From: Pedobacter hiemivivus
GTDB taxonomy: Bacteria; Bacteroidota; Bacteroidia; Sphingobacteriales; Sphingobacteriaceae
Assembly (NCBI RefSeq): GCF_004331685.1
Contig: NZ_SJSM01000035.1
Span: forward strand, 786-40,259
Direction of reading: 5' to 3'
Length of the DNA stretch: 39,474 nucleotides
This document shows, one piece after another, positions 16,405 to 24,036 of the stretch. Positions within the stretch are counted from its first letter, which is position 1, and each line of letters begins with the position of its first letter. The notes beneath the pieces are model-generated. The model was not told the origin of the DNA. It was given only the letters and a program-made list of their open reading frames with translations, and did not search any database. The position numbers and the translations under genes are program-made.

Positions 16405-16497
16405 ATGAAAACAGATTTGCATTTTATAAAAATGAAAAGAAAAATGGCTAAAGAAGAAATGTACTTCCTTATAGACCGGTGTTGTTGTTGCTGCTGA
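16405..16497 (+). CDS. Leader peptide ending in five consecutive cysteines
   Basis: A 30-codon ORF (ATG 16405, TGA 16495-16497) lies ~30 nt after the predicted transcription start and 149 nt before the TonB receptor ATG. The peptide starts MKTDLHFIK, is basic in the middle and ends RCCCCC directly before the stop. The Cys codons are TGT TGT TGT TGC TGC (16480-16494). Short leader ORFs with a run of one amino acid are a known signature of attenuation, where ribosomes stall when that aminoacyl-tRNA is scarce. Poly-cysteine leaders are known from mycobacteria. The inferred role is a cysteine sensor for the downstream receptor. Other in-frame Met codons exist (10, 14, 19). A metal-binding peptide is an alternative. 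Confidence 0.6.
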   Translation: MKTDLHFIKMKRKMAKEEMYFLIDRCCCCC

Positions 16498-16506
16498 TTC
16501 AGCCCA

Positions 16507-16538
16507 TTGTAATCGCTAGTAAAAACTAACGCTTACAA
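16507..16538 (+). promoter_or_regulatory. Leader hairpin just after the poly-cysteine ORF
   Basis: TTGTAA/TTACAA, CG/CG and TAGT/ACTA pair with two single mismatches and an AAAA loop. The stem begins 10 nt after the leader stop codon, so a ribosome paused on the Cys codons would reach its 5' arm. No T-run follows, so it is not a simple terminator. It may act on translation or on Rho access. Confidence 0.45.
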
Positions 16539-16572
16539 CCTCCTAATAACAATTTCAAAATATGACGATAAA

Positions 16573-16606
16573 GGATGCTTAAAAACATCCACATGGCTTT
16601 GCTATG
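16573..16606 (+). promoter_or_regulatory. Two small leader hairpins before the receptor start codon
   Basis: GGATG/CATCC (16573-16590) and CATGGC-TTT-GCTATG (16592-16606, one G-U pair) follow each other. Two mini-ORFs overlap them: MTIKDA (16562-16582) and MALLWH (16593-16613). About 40 nt of AT-rich, unstructured sequence then leads to the receptor ATG at 16647. Confidence 0.3.
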
Positions 16607-16646
16607 GCATTAACTATAACCAAACAAATCAATAAATATTAAAATC

Positions 16647-19223
16647 ATGAAGAAAAGCATACTTATCCTTTTATCATTTCTACTCACCGCAAGCTTTGCT
16701 TTTGCCCAAAGCATAACTGGTACAATAAAGAATACGAATGGAACTCCGGTACCAAAAGCAACTGTGAAAATAAGAGGTACCAAGATCTCAACCATTGCTG
16801 ATGAAAAAGGTTTCTTCAGCATCAATTCAAACCAAGAACTTCCATTTTTCCTTCAAGTCAGTTCAATTGGTTACAAAGCACAGGATTTTCAGATATTAAA
16901 GCTTCAGGAAGCACCTTTTGAGTTGGTCCTGGTTGAAAGTGAACTACTAGATGAGATCGTGGTAACCTCAAGAAGACGTGTAGAGGTATTACAGGATGTA
17001 CCTATTGCAATTACAGTTATTGGTGGACAAGCCGCAGAAAATGCAGGCGCTTTTAACGTTAACCGTTTAAAAGAACTGGTGCCTTCGGTTCAGTTATATG
17101 CTTCAAATGCAAGAAACACAACACTTAATATCAGGGGCTTAGGCTCAACATTTGGTTTAACAAACGATGGTATTGATCCGGGTGTAGGCTTTTACGTAGA
17201 CGGAGTTTACCAGGCTCGTCCTGCCGCTACTTCTACAGATTTTCTTGACATTGAACGGATAGAAATCCTGCGTGGCCCACAAGGTACCTTATTTGGAAAA
17301 AATACAACCGCTGGTGCATTTAACATTACTACAACAAAACCAACTCAAACACCTAGTGCAAAAGTAGAATTGAGTTTTGGAAACTATAATTTTATACAAG
17401 CAAAAACATCGGTTTCAGGAGGCGTAGCAAAAAATCTTGCAGCAAAATTATCTATCTCAGGTACGCAACGCGATGGTACAATCTGGAATACCAGAGAAGA
17501 ACGCAAATACAGTGGCCAAAACAACCTTGGTTTTAAAGGTCAGTTGTATTACACCCCATCAGATAAATTACAAGTATTGTTAAGCAGCGATATAAGCATC
17601 CAGCACCCTGCTGGTTACCCATTGGTAATTGCAGGTGTGACCACAACAGAGAGAAGTGCTTACCGCCAGTATGCCAATATTATTTCTGGTTTAGGATATC
17701 AGCAGCCTAAAATAGATCCTTTCTCTAGAGAGATCAGCACCAATACACCCTGGAAACAGAACCAATCCATTGGTGGTATTTCTGTGAATGTGGATTATAA
17801 AATCGGCAATGGAACGCTTACTTCTACTACCGCCTGGAGATTCTGGAACTGGGATCCTACAAACGATAGGGATTTCTCTGAATTCTCTGCATTGACCAAA
17901 TCTCAAGGTAACTCCCGCCATGATCAATATTCGCAAGAAGTTAGATATGCTGGTAATATTACAGAGAAAATAAGCGGCGTAATTGGTGTATTTGCACTTG
18001 CTCAAAATTTAAAAGGATTATCTCAGACGGAAGAAGTAGGTAAAGATCAATGGAGATTTGTACAAACATCAGCTACTGGCGCTCAAGCACTGTATTCGAC
18101 CCCAGGTCTGTTAGATGGCTTCGGGATCAAAACCAACTCAACGATTAAATCATTAAGTGCTGCCGTTTTTGCACAGGCTGACTGGGAGTTTATAGAACAC
18201 CTGCACGTGTTACCAGGTTTAAGGTTTACCTATGACAAGAAAGATGTTGACTATGACAGGGTAACTTATGGAGGTTTGCAAACTTCAGATGCAGCTTTAC
18301 TTGCGCTTAAAGCCGCTGTTTACAGCAATCAGAAATTTGCTACAAGCACAAACAACAATAATTTGTCCGGTAACCTTACGTTATCGTACCGCCCTACTAC
18401 TAAGTTAAACGTTTACGGAAATTACTCTACTGCTTATAAACCAGTTGGTGTTAACGTTGGGGGCTTACCTACTACTTCAACTGGCGAGGCAGACTTGTCT
18501 CTGGCTGTAGTAAAACCAGAATACGTTCAACATTATGAGTTAGGTGTTAAAACTAAACCTTTTAAAGGCTTTTTGCTAAACGTAACGGGTTTTAATACTG
18601 ATATTAAAGATTACCAAACCAATGTTCAATCTCCACAGTTGGGTGTAAACAGAGGTTATCTTGCCAATGCAGAGAAAGTTAACGTAAAAGGTCTGGAAGT
18701 TGATGGAAGCTTTCAGTTAGAAAAGTTCTTAACTTTAAATGCCGCCGTAGCTTATCTTGATGGCAAGTATGTAAAATTCACCAATGCACCATTGCCTTTA
18801 GAAGAAACCGGGCATACGGAACTCATTAACAATGTCGCTACTCAGGTCGCGTTTAAAGATGCTTCAGGCGGTAGAATACCAGGTATATCTAAATGGAATG
18901 TTTCAGGTGGTGCAGAATTTAGCATTCCTGGTGGTTTGGCCGTCCAAAATGGTAGATATTTTATTGCTGGTGATGCCAGTTACCGCTCAGAATACTCTTC
19001 AAACCCAACACCTTCAAAAGTGTTAAATGTGGATGGTTATGCGCTATTGAACGCCAGAATAGGGTTTAAATCAGAAAAATTCTCAGCATTTGCCTGGAGC
19101 AGAAACCTTGGAAATACTAAGTACTATGAGCAATTGCAAGCTGCTGCCGGTAACTCGGGCTTATATGCAGGCGTACTTGGTGATCCAAGAACTTACGGTG
19201 TTACGCTTCGCTATTCTTTCTAA
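16647..19223 (+). CDS. TonB-dependent outer-membrane receptor
   Basis: The 858-residue protein has a signal peptide (MKKSILILLSFLLTASFAFA) and a carboxypeptidase-regulatory-like domain at ~21-100 (SITGTIKNTNGTPVPKATVK). The plug follows (DEIVVTSRRR, LNIRGLGS, DGVYQARPA, ERIEILRGPQGTLFGKNTTA), then a 22-strand barrel ending GVTLRYSF. It has no STN domain, so it is not controlled by sigma/FecR signalling. The class resembles receptors for small molecules rather than SusC glycan transporters, and no SusD gene is next to it. It stands alone, with a 270-nt leader containing the poly-cysteine ORF and a REPIN-like element 24 bp after its stop. A sulfur-compound substrate is inferred only from the leader. 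Confidence 0.92.
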   Translation: MKKSILILLSFLLTASFAFAQSITGTIKNTNGTPVPKATVKIRGTKISTIADEKGFFSINSNQELPFFLQVSSIGYKAQDFQILKLQEAPFELVLVESELLDEIVVTSRRRVEVLQDVPIAITVIGGQAAENAGAFNVNRLKELVPSVQLYASNARNTTLNIRGLGSTFGLTNDGIDPGVGFYVDGVYQARPAATSTDFLDIERIEILRGPQGTLFGKNTTAGAFNITTTKPTQTPSAKVELSFGNYNFIQAKTSVSGGVAKNLAAKLSISGTQRDGTIWNTREERKYSGQNNLGFKGQLYYTPSDKLQVLLSSDISIQHPAGYPLVIAGVTTTERSAYRQYANIISGLGYQQPKIDPFSREISTNTPWKQNQSIGGISVNVDYKIGNGTLTSTTAWRFWNWDPTNDRDFSEFSALTKSQGNSRHDQYSQEVRYAGNITEKISGVIGVFALAQNLKGLSQTEEVGKDQWRFVQTSATGAQALYSTPGLLDGFGIKTNSTIKSLSAAVFAQADWEFIEHLHVLPGLRFTYDKKDVDYDRVTYGGLQTSDAALLALKAAVYSNQKFATSTNNNNLSGNLTLSYRPTTKLNVYGNYSTAYKPVGVNVGGLPTTSTGEADLSLAVVKPEYVQHYELGVKTKPFKGFLLNVTGFNTDIKDYQTNVQSPQLGVNRGYLANAEKVNVKGLEVDGSFQLEKFLTLNAAVAYLDGKYVKFTNAPLPLEETGHTELINNVATQVAFKDASGGRIPGISKWNVSGGAEFSIPGGLAVQNGRYFIAGDASYRSEYSSNPTPSKVLNVDGYALLNARIGFKSEKFSAFAWSRNLGNTKYYEQLQAAAGNSGLYAGVLGDPRTYGVTLRYSF

Positions 19224-19247
19224 AATCATCTTTCAATGCAAAAATAC

Positions 19248-19402
19248 AATCAGGCTGTATCATTAATTCGGCCGTCATCCTGAATTTATTTCAGGATCTC
19301 GAATATCCCATTCAAAACCTGCTTAAACGAGATCCTGAAATAAATTCAGGACGACGAAGCGCATAAAGAATAAGATAAATCGATTAATGATACAGCCTGA
19401 TT
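19248..19402. repeat. REPIN/MITE-like palindromic element, copy 1
   Basis: A 155-bp element has perfect 20-bp terminal inverted repeats (AATCAGGCTGTATCATTAAT). Inside, two REP-type hairpins, each TCCTGAA-tttat-TTCAGGA, face each other as arms of a ~28-bp stem around a ~26-nt spacer. The inverted copy at 21434-21584 differs at about four positions in the core. No transposase is encoded, so mobility in trans is inferred. It also offers a strong hairpin behind the receptor gene. Confidence 0.85.
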
Positions 19403-19439
19403 ATATTTTTGGTATTCCTATTTATTACATAACCAAAAA

Positions 19440-19979
19440 TCACCAGCCCATTCTTTTACGCAATGAAATGATCTGTTCTGCATGATGCGCGCCATGCCAG
19501 CTGTATTGATTAGTCATTTGCCAAATCGGCATGTACTCTTTATTTCCCGGATGATAGTACGTTCTTGTCCAATCCTCCTCTTTTAAATTTTCCAGCAAAG
19601 TAGCCCATCTACTGTGCAGTGCGTGCAGCAAAGTAATGGATACATTGACCGGAACAAGTTTTACATCAGACAGTTCAGCCCAAAGGTTTTCATCATAAGG
19701 ACTAATTGTAGGTTTCTCCTCTGTTAGTGCCAGCTTTAATCTGATATAGGCGTTCATATGACTGTCTGCAACATGATGTACCACTTGTATAATGCTCCAA
19801 CCACCCGGGCGGTAGGTCGTATTTAACTGTCCTTCATCTAGATTTTCAATACAATAATCAAATAGCAGTGGCGCCGATCTAATGCCACCAATCCAAGAGG
19901 CAATATTATTAGGACTATACTTAACAGCAGGTACAAAACGGCCATTTGGGTACATTAAGTCTTCCATTGAATTTTCCAT
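19440..19979 (-). CDS. DinB/YfiT-family putative metal-dependent transferase
   Basis: The 179-residue protein is a four-helix-bundle DinB-superfamily member. The likely metal ligands are in HHVADSHMN and HGAHHAEQI, matching the three-His arrangement of YfiT/BstA proteins. These are thiol-dependent transferases or hydrolases, for example using bacillithiol. The start is placed at the ATG at 19979; a TTG farther up at 20006 would overlap the upstream gene's stop codon and adds nine unconvincing residues. It lies 19 bp downstream of the GyrI-like gene on the same strand, so the two are probably co-transcribed and may share a detoxification role. The substrate is unknown. Confidence 0.85.
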   Translation of the reverse strand: MENSMEDLMYPNGRFVPAVKYSPNNIASWIGGIRSAPLLFDYCIENLDEGQLNTTYRPGGWSIIQVVHHVADSHMNAYIRLKLALTEEKPTISPYDENLWAELSDVKLVPVNVSITLLHALHSRWATLLENLKEEDWTRTYYHPGNKEYMPIWQMTNQYSWHGAHHAEQIISLRKRMGW

Positions 19980-19998
19980 GGAATGAAAATAACAAAAT

Positions 19999-20622
19999 TT
20001 AAACAACTGGTTCCCTTAATATTGTTTTCAATTTTTCAGGCGAGGTTTTATTCAAGTCAGATAGATAAATTTCGTGGTGCAGACCATTTCTTTTAAGACC
20101 TTTGGCTTCCATGAACTGCCTCATTTCCTCCAATGTAACTGGCTCCTGATCAAAAGGACCAACATGCAGCATTTGTACAACTTTCCCTTCATTCATTAAG
20201 TAACCTTCAACATCCTTGACAAATGGGAGCCCTTTTTTTTGAATGACAGTTTCAATAGCCTCATTTATCTGCTTATTGGTAACATAATCAGGCAAACGGA
20301 TCATCATTCTATACTTCCACTCGCTTCTTGGGATCTTTAATGGAGCCTCGGACATTCCGTATTTTCCGAATTCTTTTTCGTCGAAACTCCATAGACCTTC
20401 CAGTTTGGCAACAACAAAATCCTTTCCGATGGCCTTACATGCAAACTTTATAGTATAAGCGGTTGCATATAGCGCAGAAATCTTTTCACGATACATTGTT
20501 CCTGAAGGATCCCCCTTTCCGGTAAGTGATAAGAAAAATGCCTCTTCGACTGTGACCTCTTCAGGTCTCTCTTTTGCGGAATAATAGGTTTTGTATTTTT
20601 TTGTTAGATTGAGCTTTTCCAT
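19999..20622 (-). CDS. GyrI-like small-molecule-binding domain protein
   Basis: The 207-residue product belongs to the GyrI-like group. Typical segments are FFLSLTGKGDPSGTMYREKISALYA near the N-terminus, LEGLWSFDE, the SEWKYRMMIRLPDYVT strand and VVQMLHVGPFDQEPVTLEEM. These proteins bind or hydrolyse small cyclic compounds in the cytosol; none of the sequence shows DNA binding. The ATG at 20622 (MEKLNLTKKYK) is preferred over a start at 20679, because the extra 19 residues are not family-like. It is followed by the DinB/YfiT gene in the same operon. Confidence 0.85.
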   Translation of the reverse strand: MEKLNLTKKYKTYYSAKERPEEVTVEEAFFLSLTGKGDPSGTMYREKISALYATAYTIKFACKAIGKDFVVAKLEGLWSFDEKEFGKYGMSEAPLKIPRSEWKYRMMIRLPDYVTNKQINEAIETVIQKKGLPFVKDVEGYLMNEGKVVQMLHVGPFDQEPVTLEEMRQFMEAKGLKRNGLHHEIYLSDLNKTSPEKLKTILREPVV

Positions 20623-20702
20623 TTTTTTGTTTTGCTCAAAATAAACCATGGCCACTGACAACCCTATGTCAGTGGCCAATGAATGTTATGGAAAATAATT
20701 GC

Positions 20703-21191
20703 TTATGCTTTCTTAATGGTATTGACAACAGTCATTTCATCATTATAAACCTTAAGGATGAGTATCTTGGTCGCATCCTCTACATTTATAAACCAGACCT
20801 TCGCATCTCCTTGCTCAACCTGAACCGAAAAAGTTATTTTGTAGTCAGGATATTTATCTTTCACAATTGATTTGACATCTTCAGGAATTTCATTTTCAGC
20901 TGCATAAACCAGATGATACACTAAGGAACCGCCCTTGGTAAATACGGCCCTATTTTTTTGGTCATTCATAATAAAATTCACTACATACCTCTTATTTACT
21001 TCATACCATTGAGGTGCTATAGCATCCTTAAATAATTCGTTAAATGATTTCGAAACCGCATTAGTAACTACGGTCCTACTGGCTGTACCAAGAATGGTTA
21101 CTTCACTAAGTTTTATCTGTGCAGATGTGCTATTCATTCCTAGAAGGGATACCAATCCGCAGAGTAATAAAAAAAACATCTGTTTTTTCAT
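20703..21191 (-). CDS. Secreted PepSY-like (beta-lactamase-inhibitor-like) protein
   Basis: The 162-residue product has a Sec signal peptide (MKKQMFFLLLCGLVSLLGMNSTSAQ). Its body resembles PepSY-like proteins common in Bacteroidota: APQWYEVNKRYVVNFIMNDQ, NRAVFTKGGSLVYHLVYAAENE-type strands, then VKSIVKDKYPDYKITFSVQV. Such proteins are periplasmic with unknown ligands. It lies 80 bp upstream of the GyrI-like gene on the same strand, inside the interval bounded by the two REPIN-like elements. Confidence 0.8.
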   Translation of the reverse strand: MKKQMFFLLLCGLVSLLGMNSTSAQIKLSEVTILGTASRTVVTNAVSKSFNELFKDAIAPQWYEVNKRYVVNFIMNDQKNRAVFTKGGSLVYHLVYAAENEIPEDVKSIVKDKYPDYKITFSVQVEQGDAKVWFINVEDATKILILKVYNDEMTVVNTIKKA

Positions 21192-21433
21192 CGTCTTAAA
21201 ATTTAATTCACATTAAATATAAGCCGTTTTACAATCCAAAAAATCAATAACAGCTACACTACGGTTAAACGAATTCATACAACAGATACAAGCTCATAAA
21301 CCGCTTTATAGTTAGATATAGGCGTTTGGTATACAAAAACATACCGCTCATACTTATTAATTATGAACAATATTCGATCTTATGCGTTTTAATCAATTCT
21401 GACCTATTGTTCAATTTTCGGTTATAGTTTAAT

Positions 21434-21584
21434 TGCTGCCGTATCATTAATCGATTTATGCTATTCTTTATGCGCTTCGTCATCCTGAATTTATTTCAGG
21501 ATCTCGTTTAAGCAGGTTTTGAATAGGATATTCGAGATCCTGAAATAAATTCAGGATGACGGCCGAATTAATGATACAGCAGCA
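21434..21584. repeat. REPIN/MITE-like palindromic element, copy 2 (inverted relative to copy 1)
   Basis: This 151-bp element is the reverse complement of copy 1 at 19248-19402. The core matches with about four substitutions; the outermost bases differ (TGCTGCcGTATCATTAAT). Its right end runs into the 5' region of the LytTR regulator gene: the first in-frame ATG of that frame (21556) is repeat sequence. Between the two copies lie three genes and a 240-bp AT-rich gap (21192-21433) in which I see no other feature. Confidence 0.85.
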
Positions 21585-21612
21585 TAAAAATGGAGTATCA
21601 ATTGGTAAGAAC

Positions 21613-22317
21613 ATGATATGGAAATGCTTAATTGTAGATGATGAACAACTCTCCTTAAAGAGCGTTGAAAAGTATTGTAAAATGGTTGATCAACTTGAAG
21701 TTGTGGCCACCTGCAACAGTGCTTTTAAAGCTTTAGAATTTATAAAGGCAGAAAGAGTTGACTTGATTTTTCTGGATATAAAGATGCCGGAATTATTGGG
21801 TACAAGCTTTATCAGGACCCTATCTCAGCCCCCAAAGGTAATCTTTATCACCTCGCATCCAGAATTTGCAGTTGAAGCTTTTGAATTGGGTGCTGTAGAT
21901 TACTTGTTAAAACCATTCAGCCTGGAACGCTTCCTAAAAGCAGTGAACAAGGTGATTAATACGGATAGCCAAATTGGAGAAAGGCAAGGTGATCGTCATT
22001 GGTGCGAATACCTATATTTTAAGATCAACAGGAAAATGGTTAAAATTCTTCTTGAAAACATTGTATACATAGAAAGTATTAAGGACCATATCAAAATATA
22101 TCGGCATCAGGATACGCCTTTATTAGTTAAACAGTCGCTCAGTTCAGTAGAATCTATTCTGCCTCATCATCAGTTCATGAGAATTCACCGATCTTTTATC
22201 ATTTCCCTGAATAGAATTACTGCCTTTACCAATCATGACGTAGAGATTGGTAAAATCGAAATACCAATTGGCAGGCAGTTTTTTGGTCAACTCAAAAAAT
22301 TATCCCTACAAAAATAG
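21613..22317 (+). CDS. LytTR-type response regulator (orphan)
   Basis: The 234-residue protein has a receiver domain (CLIVDDEQLS, phospho-acceptor Asp55 in IFLDIKMPEL, Thr/Ser in FITSHPEFAVEAFELGAVDY, Lys in LLKPF). A C-terminal LytTR DNA-binding domain at ~130-230 contains IVYIESIKDHIKIYR and FMRIHRSFIISLNRI. The start is placed at the ATG at 21613 because it opens directly into the receiver fold; the frame extends to 21556, but those 19 codons are REPIN-like repeat. LytTR regulators are usually paired with a LytS-like kinase, and none is adjacent. The repeat may have separated it from former neighbours. Confidence 0.9.
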   Translation: MIWKCLIVDDEQLSLKSVEKYCKMVDQLEVVATCNSAFKALEFIKAERVDLIFLDIKMPELLGTSFIRTLSQPPKVIFITSHPEFAVEAFELGAVDYLLKPFSLERFLKAVNKVINTDSQIGERQGDRHWCEYLYFKINRKMVKILLENIVYIESIKDHIKIYRHQDTPLLVKQSLSSVESILPHHQFMRIHRSFIISLNRITAFTNHDVEIGKIEIPIGRQFFGQLKKLSLQK

Positions 22318-22364
22318 CGATGAGATAAAAATATTTGTTCGGCAACACAATATACTTCTCGAAT

Positions 22365-22436
22365 TAGCGTCTTTGTATATGAGAGCGTTAATTTAGATGA
22401 GCGGAAATAGTTGGATTGACTATTTCCGCTTTTTAT
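22365..22436 (+). ncRNA. 3'-end RNA element, copy B: bulged hairpin plus strong terminator
   Basis: The 36-bp block at 22365-22400 matches copy A. The bulged hairpin is TAGCG-TCT / AGA-(G)-CGTTA; the change A to G relative to copy A turns an A-T pair into G-U, so pairing is kept. An 11-bp perfect stem follows, GCGGAAATAGT / ACTATTTCCGC (22401-22429), then TTTTTATTT: a clear intrinsic terminator for the LytTR gene. The element abuts the stop codon of the convergent pstB gene, just as copy A abuts its convergent neighbour. Confidence 0.6.
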
Positions 22437-23198
22437 TTACCCAAAATGCCCTTTCACATAATTACCGGTCAATTCATTTTTAGGATTGTGAAATATGGTA
22501 TGCGTATCTCCCGCTTCAATAACTTCACCCAAATACATAAAAACCGTTTTATCAGCTATGCGTTGTGCTTGTTGCATATTGTGTGTCACAATTACGATGG
22601 TGTAATCTTTCTTAAGTTTTACAATGAGTTCTTCGATCTTTAAAGTACTCAAGGGATCCAATGCAGAACAAGGTTCATCCATCAGGATTACCTCGGGCCT
22701 TAATGCCACTGCACGTGCAATACATAATCGCTGCTGCTGACCCCCTGACAATCTTGTAGCAGGTTTTTGCAGTTCATCCTTTACTTCATCCCAAATGTAG
22801 CTTTCCTTTAACGCGTTTTCTATAATCTCAGAACGCTCATTTTTAGGCACATCATTAATTTTCAAACCATAATTAATATTCTCATAAATGCTCTTTGGAA
22901 AAGGATTGGCCTTTTGGAAAACCATTCCAATCCGACGGCGTACCTCGGTAACAGAAAGTCCTTTTTCATATAAATTCTGCTGTTCCAATAAAAACTCCCC
23001 CTCAATCCTCGCGTCGGGAGAAAGATCGTGCATCCGGTTAAAGGACCGCAGCAGTGTACTTTTTCCACAACCTGAAGGGCCTATCAATGCAGTCACCTGA
23101 TTTCTTGGAAATTCTACATTGATATTTTTTAGCACCTGCTTACTGCCAAACCATACATTAACAGATGAACCTGAAAGTTTGATCGGTTTGTTAGTCAT
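22437..23198 (-). CDS. pstB: Phosphate ABC transporter ATP-binding protein
   Basis: The 253-residue ATPase has Walker A GPSGCGKST (residues 40-48), the Q-loop region MVFQKANPFPKSI typical of PstB, signature LSGGQQQR, Walker B VILMDEP and switch His in VTHNM. It energises phosphate uptake with PstA and PstC at the inner membrane. It is the last gene of the operon and overlaps pstA by 8 bp, so the two are probably translationally coupled. No phoU follows, which is unusual because phoU is normally the next gene. The transcript meets the LytTR gene's transcript head-on. Confidence 0.96.
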   Translation of the reverse strand: MTNKPIKLSGSSVNVWFGSKQVLKNINVEFPRNQVTALIGPSGCGKSTLLRSFNRMHDLSPDARIEGEFLLEQQNLYEKGLSVTEVRRRIGMVFQKANPFPKSIYENINYGLKINDVPKNERSEIIENALKESYIWDEVKDELQKPATRLSGGQQQRLCIARAVALRPEVILMDEPCSALDPLSTLKIEELIVKLKKDYTIVIVTHNMQQAQRIADKTVFMYLGEVIEAGDTHTIFHNPKNELTGNYVKGHFG

Positions 23199-24036
23199 TT
23201 TTACTGTGTTTATACCGAATATAAAAAGCGGTTAGGTTTAATAAAAATACCACGATGATCAGCACTAGCGCGGTGCCATAGGCCAATGGCCTAACCTGTT
23301 CAATGGCCTGATGTTGCGTGGAAAGCATATACAAATGGTAGGGCAGCGCCATAAATTCCTGGTTTAAGAAGCCTGCAGGATTGTTGATATAGAATGCTAC
23401 TCCTGTAAATAATATAGGAGCAGTTTCACCGGCAGCTCTTGAAAGTGTGAGTACCACTCCTGTTAATATGCCTGGTAAAGCTGTTGGCATAACCACATCT
23501 CTTATCGATTCGAACTGGGTGGCTCCAACAGCTAATGCGGCTTCACGTGTACTGGCTGGAATGCGACGAAGTGCTTCTTCTGTGGTAATAATCACATAGG
23601 GCAAGGAAAGCAGGCCCAACGTAAATCCGGCAGATAGCATGGATGTTCCCATCTGCAGTCCCTGGACAAACAGCGCCAAACCAAAAAGTCCGTAAATTAT
23701 TGAGGGCACCCCCGACAGATTCCTTATAGAAGCTCTGATGGTTCTTGTCAGCCAGTTATCAGTAGCATATTCATTCAGATAAATTGCGCAACTAATCCCA
23801 AAAGGAACCGAGACCAGGGCAGTGATCATAGTCAACAGCACCGTACCAATGATTGCAGGTAAAATACCTCCCTTAGTCATTCCCGCTCTGGGCAAGGTAG
23901 AAACAAACTCCCAGGAAAGTGAAGGCGCTCCTTTACTAATCAAATCCCAAAGGATGACAACCATAAAAAAACAAACCATGCCAGTGCTGAGCAACAAGGT
24001 TCCCCATTCTATGACCGGTGTAATTTTTCTCATCAT
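23191..24036 (-). CDS. pstA: Phosphate ABC transporter permease
   Basis: The 281-residue permease has about six membrane helices and the binding-protein-dependent transport signature EALRRIPASTREAALAVGA, which contacts PstB. The segment AGETAPILFTGVAFYIN is typical of PstA. It starts with ATG at 24036 (MMRKITP), overlaps pstC by 4 bp (ATGA) and is overlapped by pstB, so the four pst genes are compactly organised. Confidence 0.95.
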   Translation of the reverse strand: MMRKITPVIEWGTLLLSTGMVCFFMVVILWDLISKGAPSLSWEFVSTLPRAGMTKGGILPAIIGTVLLTMITALVSVPFGISCAIYLNEYATDNWLTRTIRASIRNLSGVPSIIYGLFGLALFVQGLQMGTSMLSAGFTLGLLSLPYVIITTEEALRRIPASTREAALAVGATQFESIRDVVMPTALPGILTGVVLTLSRAAGETAPILFTGVAFYINNPAGFLNQEFMALPYHLYMLSTQHQAIEQVRPLAYGTALVLIIVVFLLNLTAFYIRYKHSKND

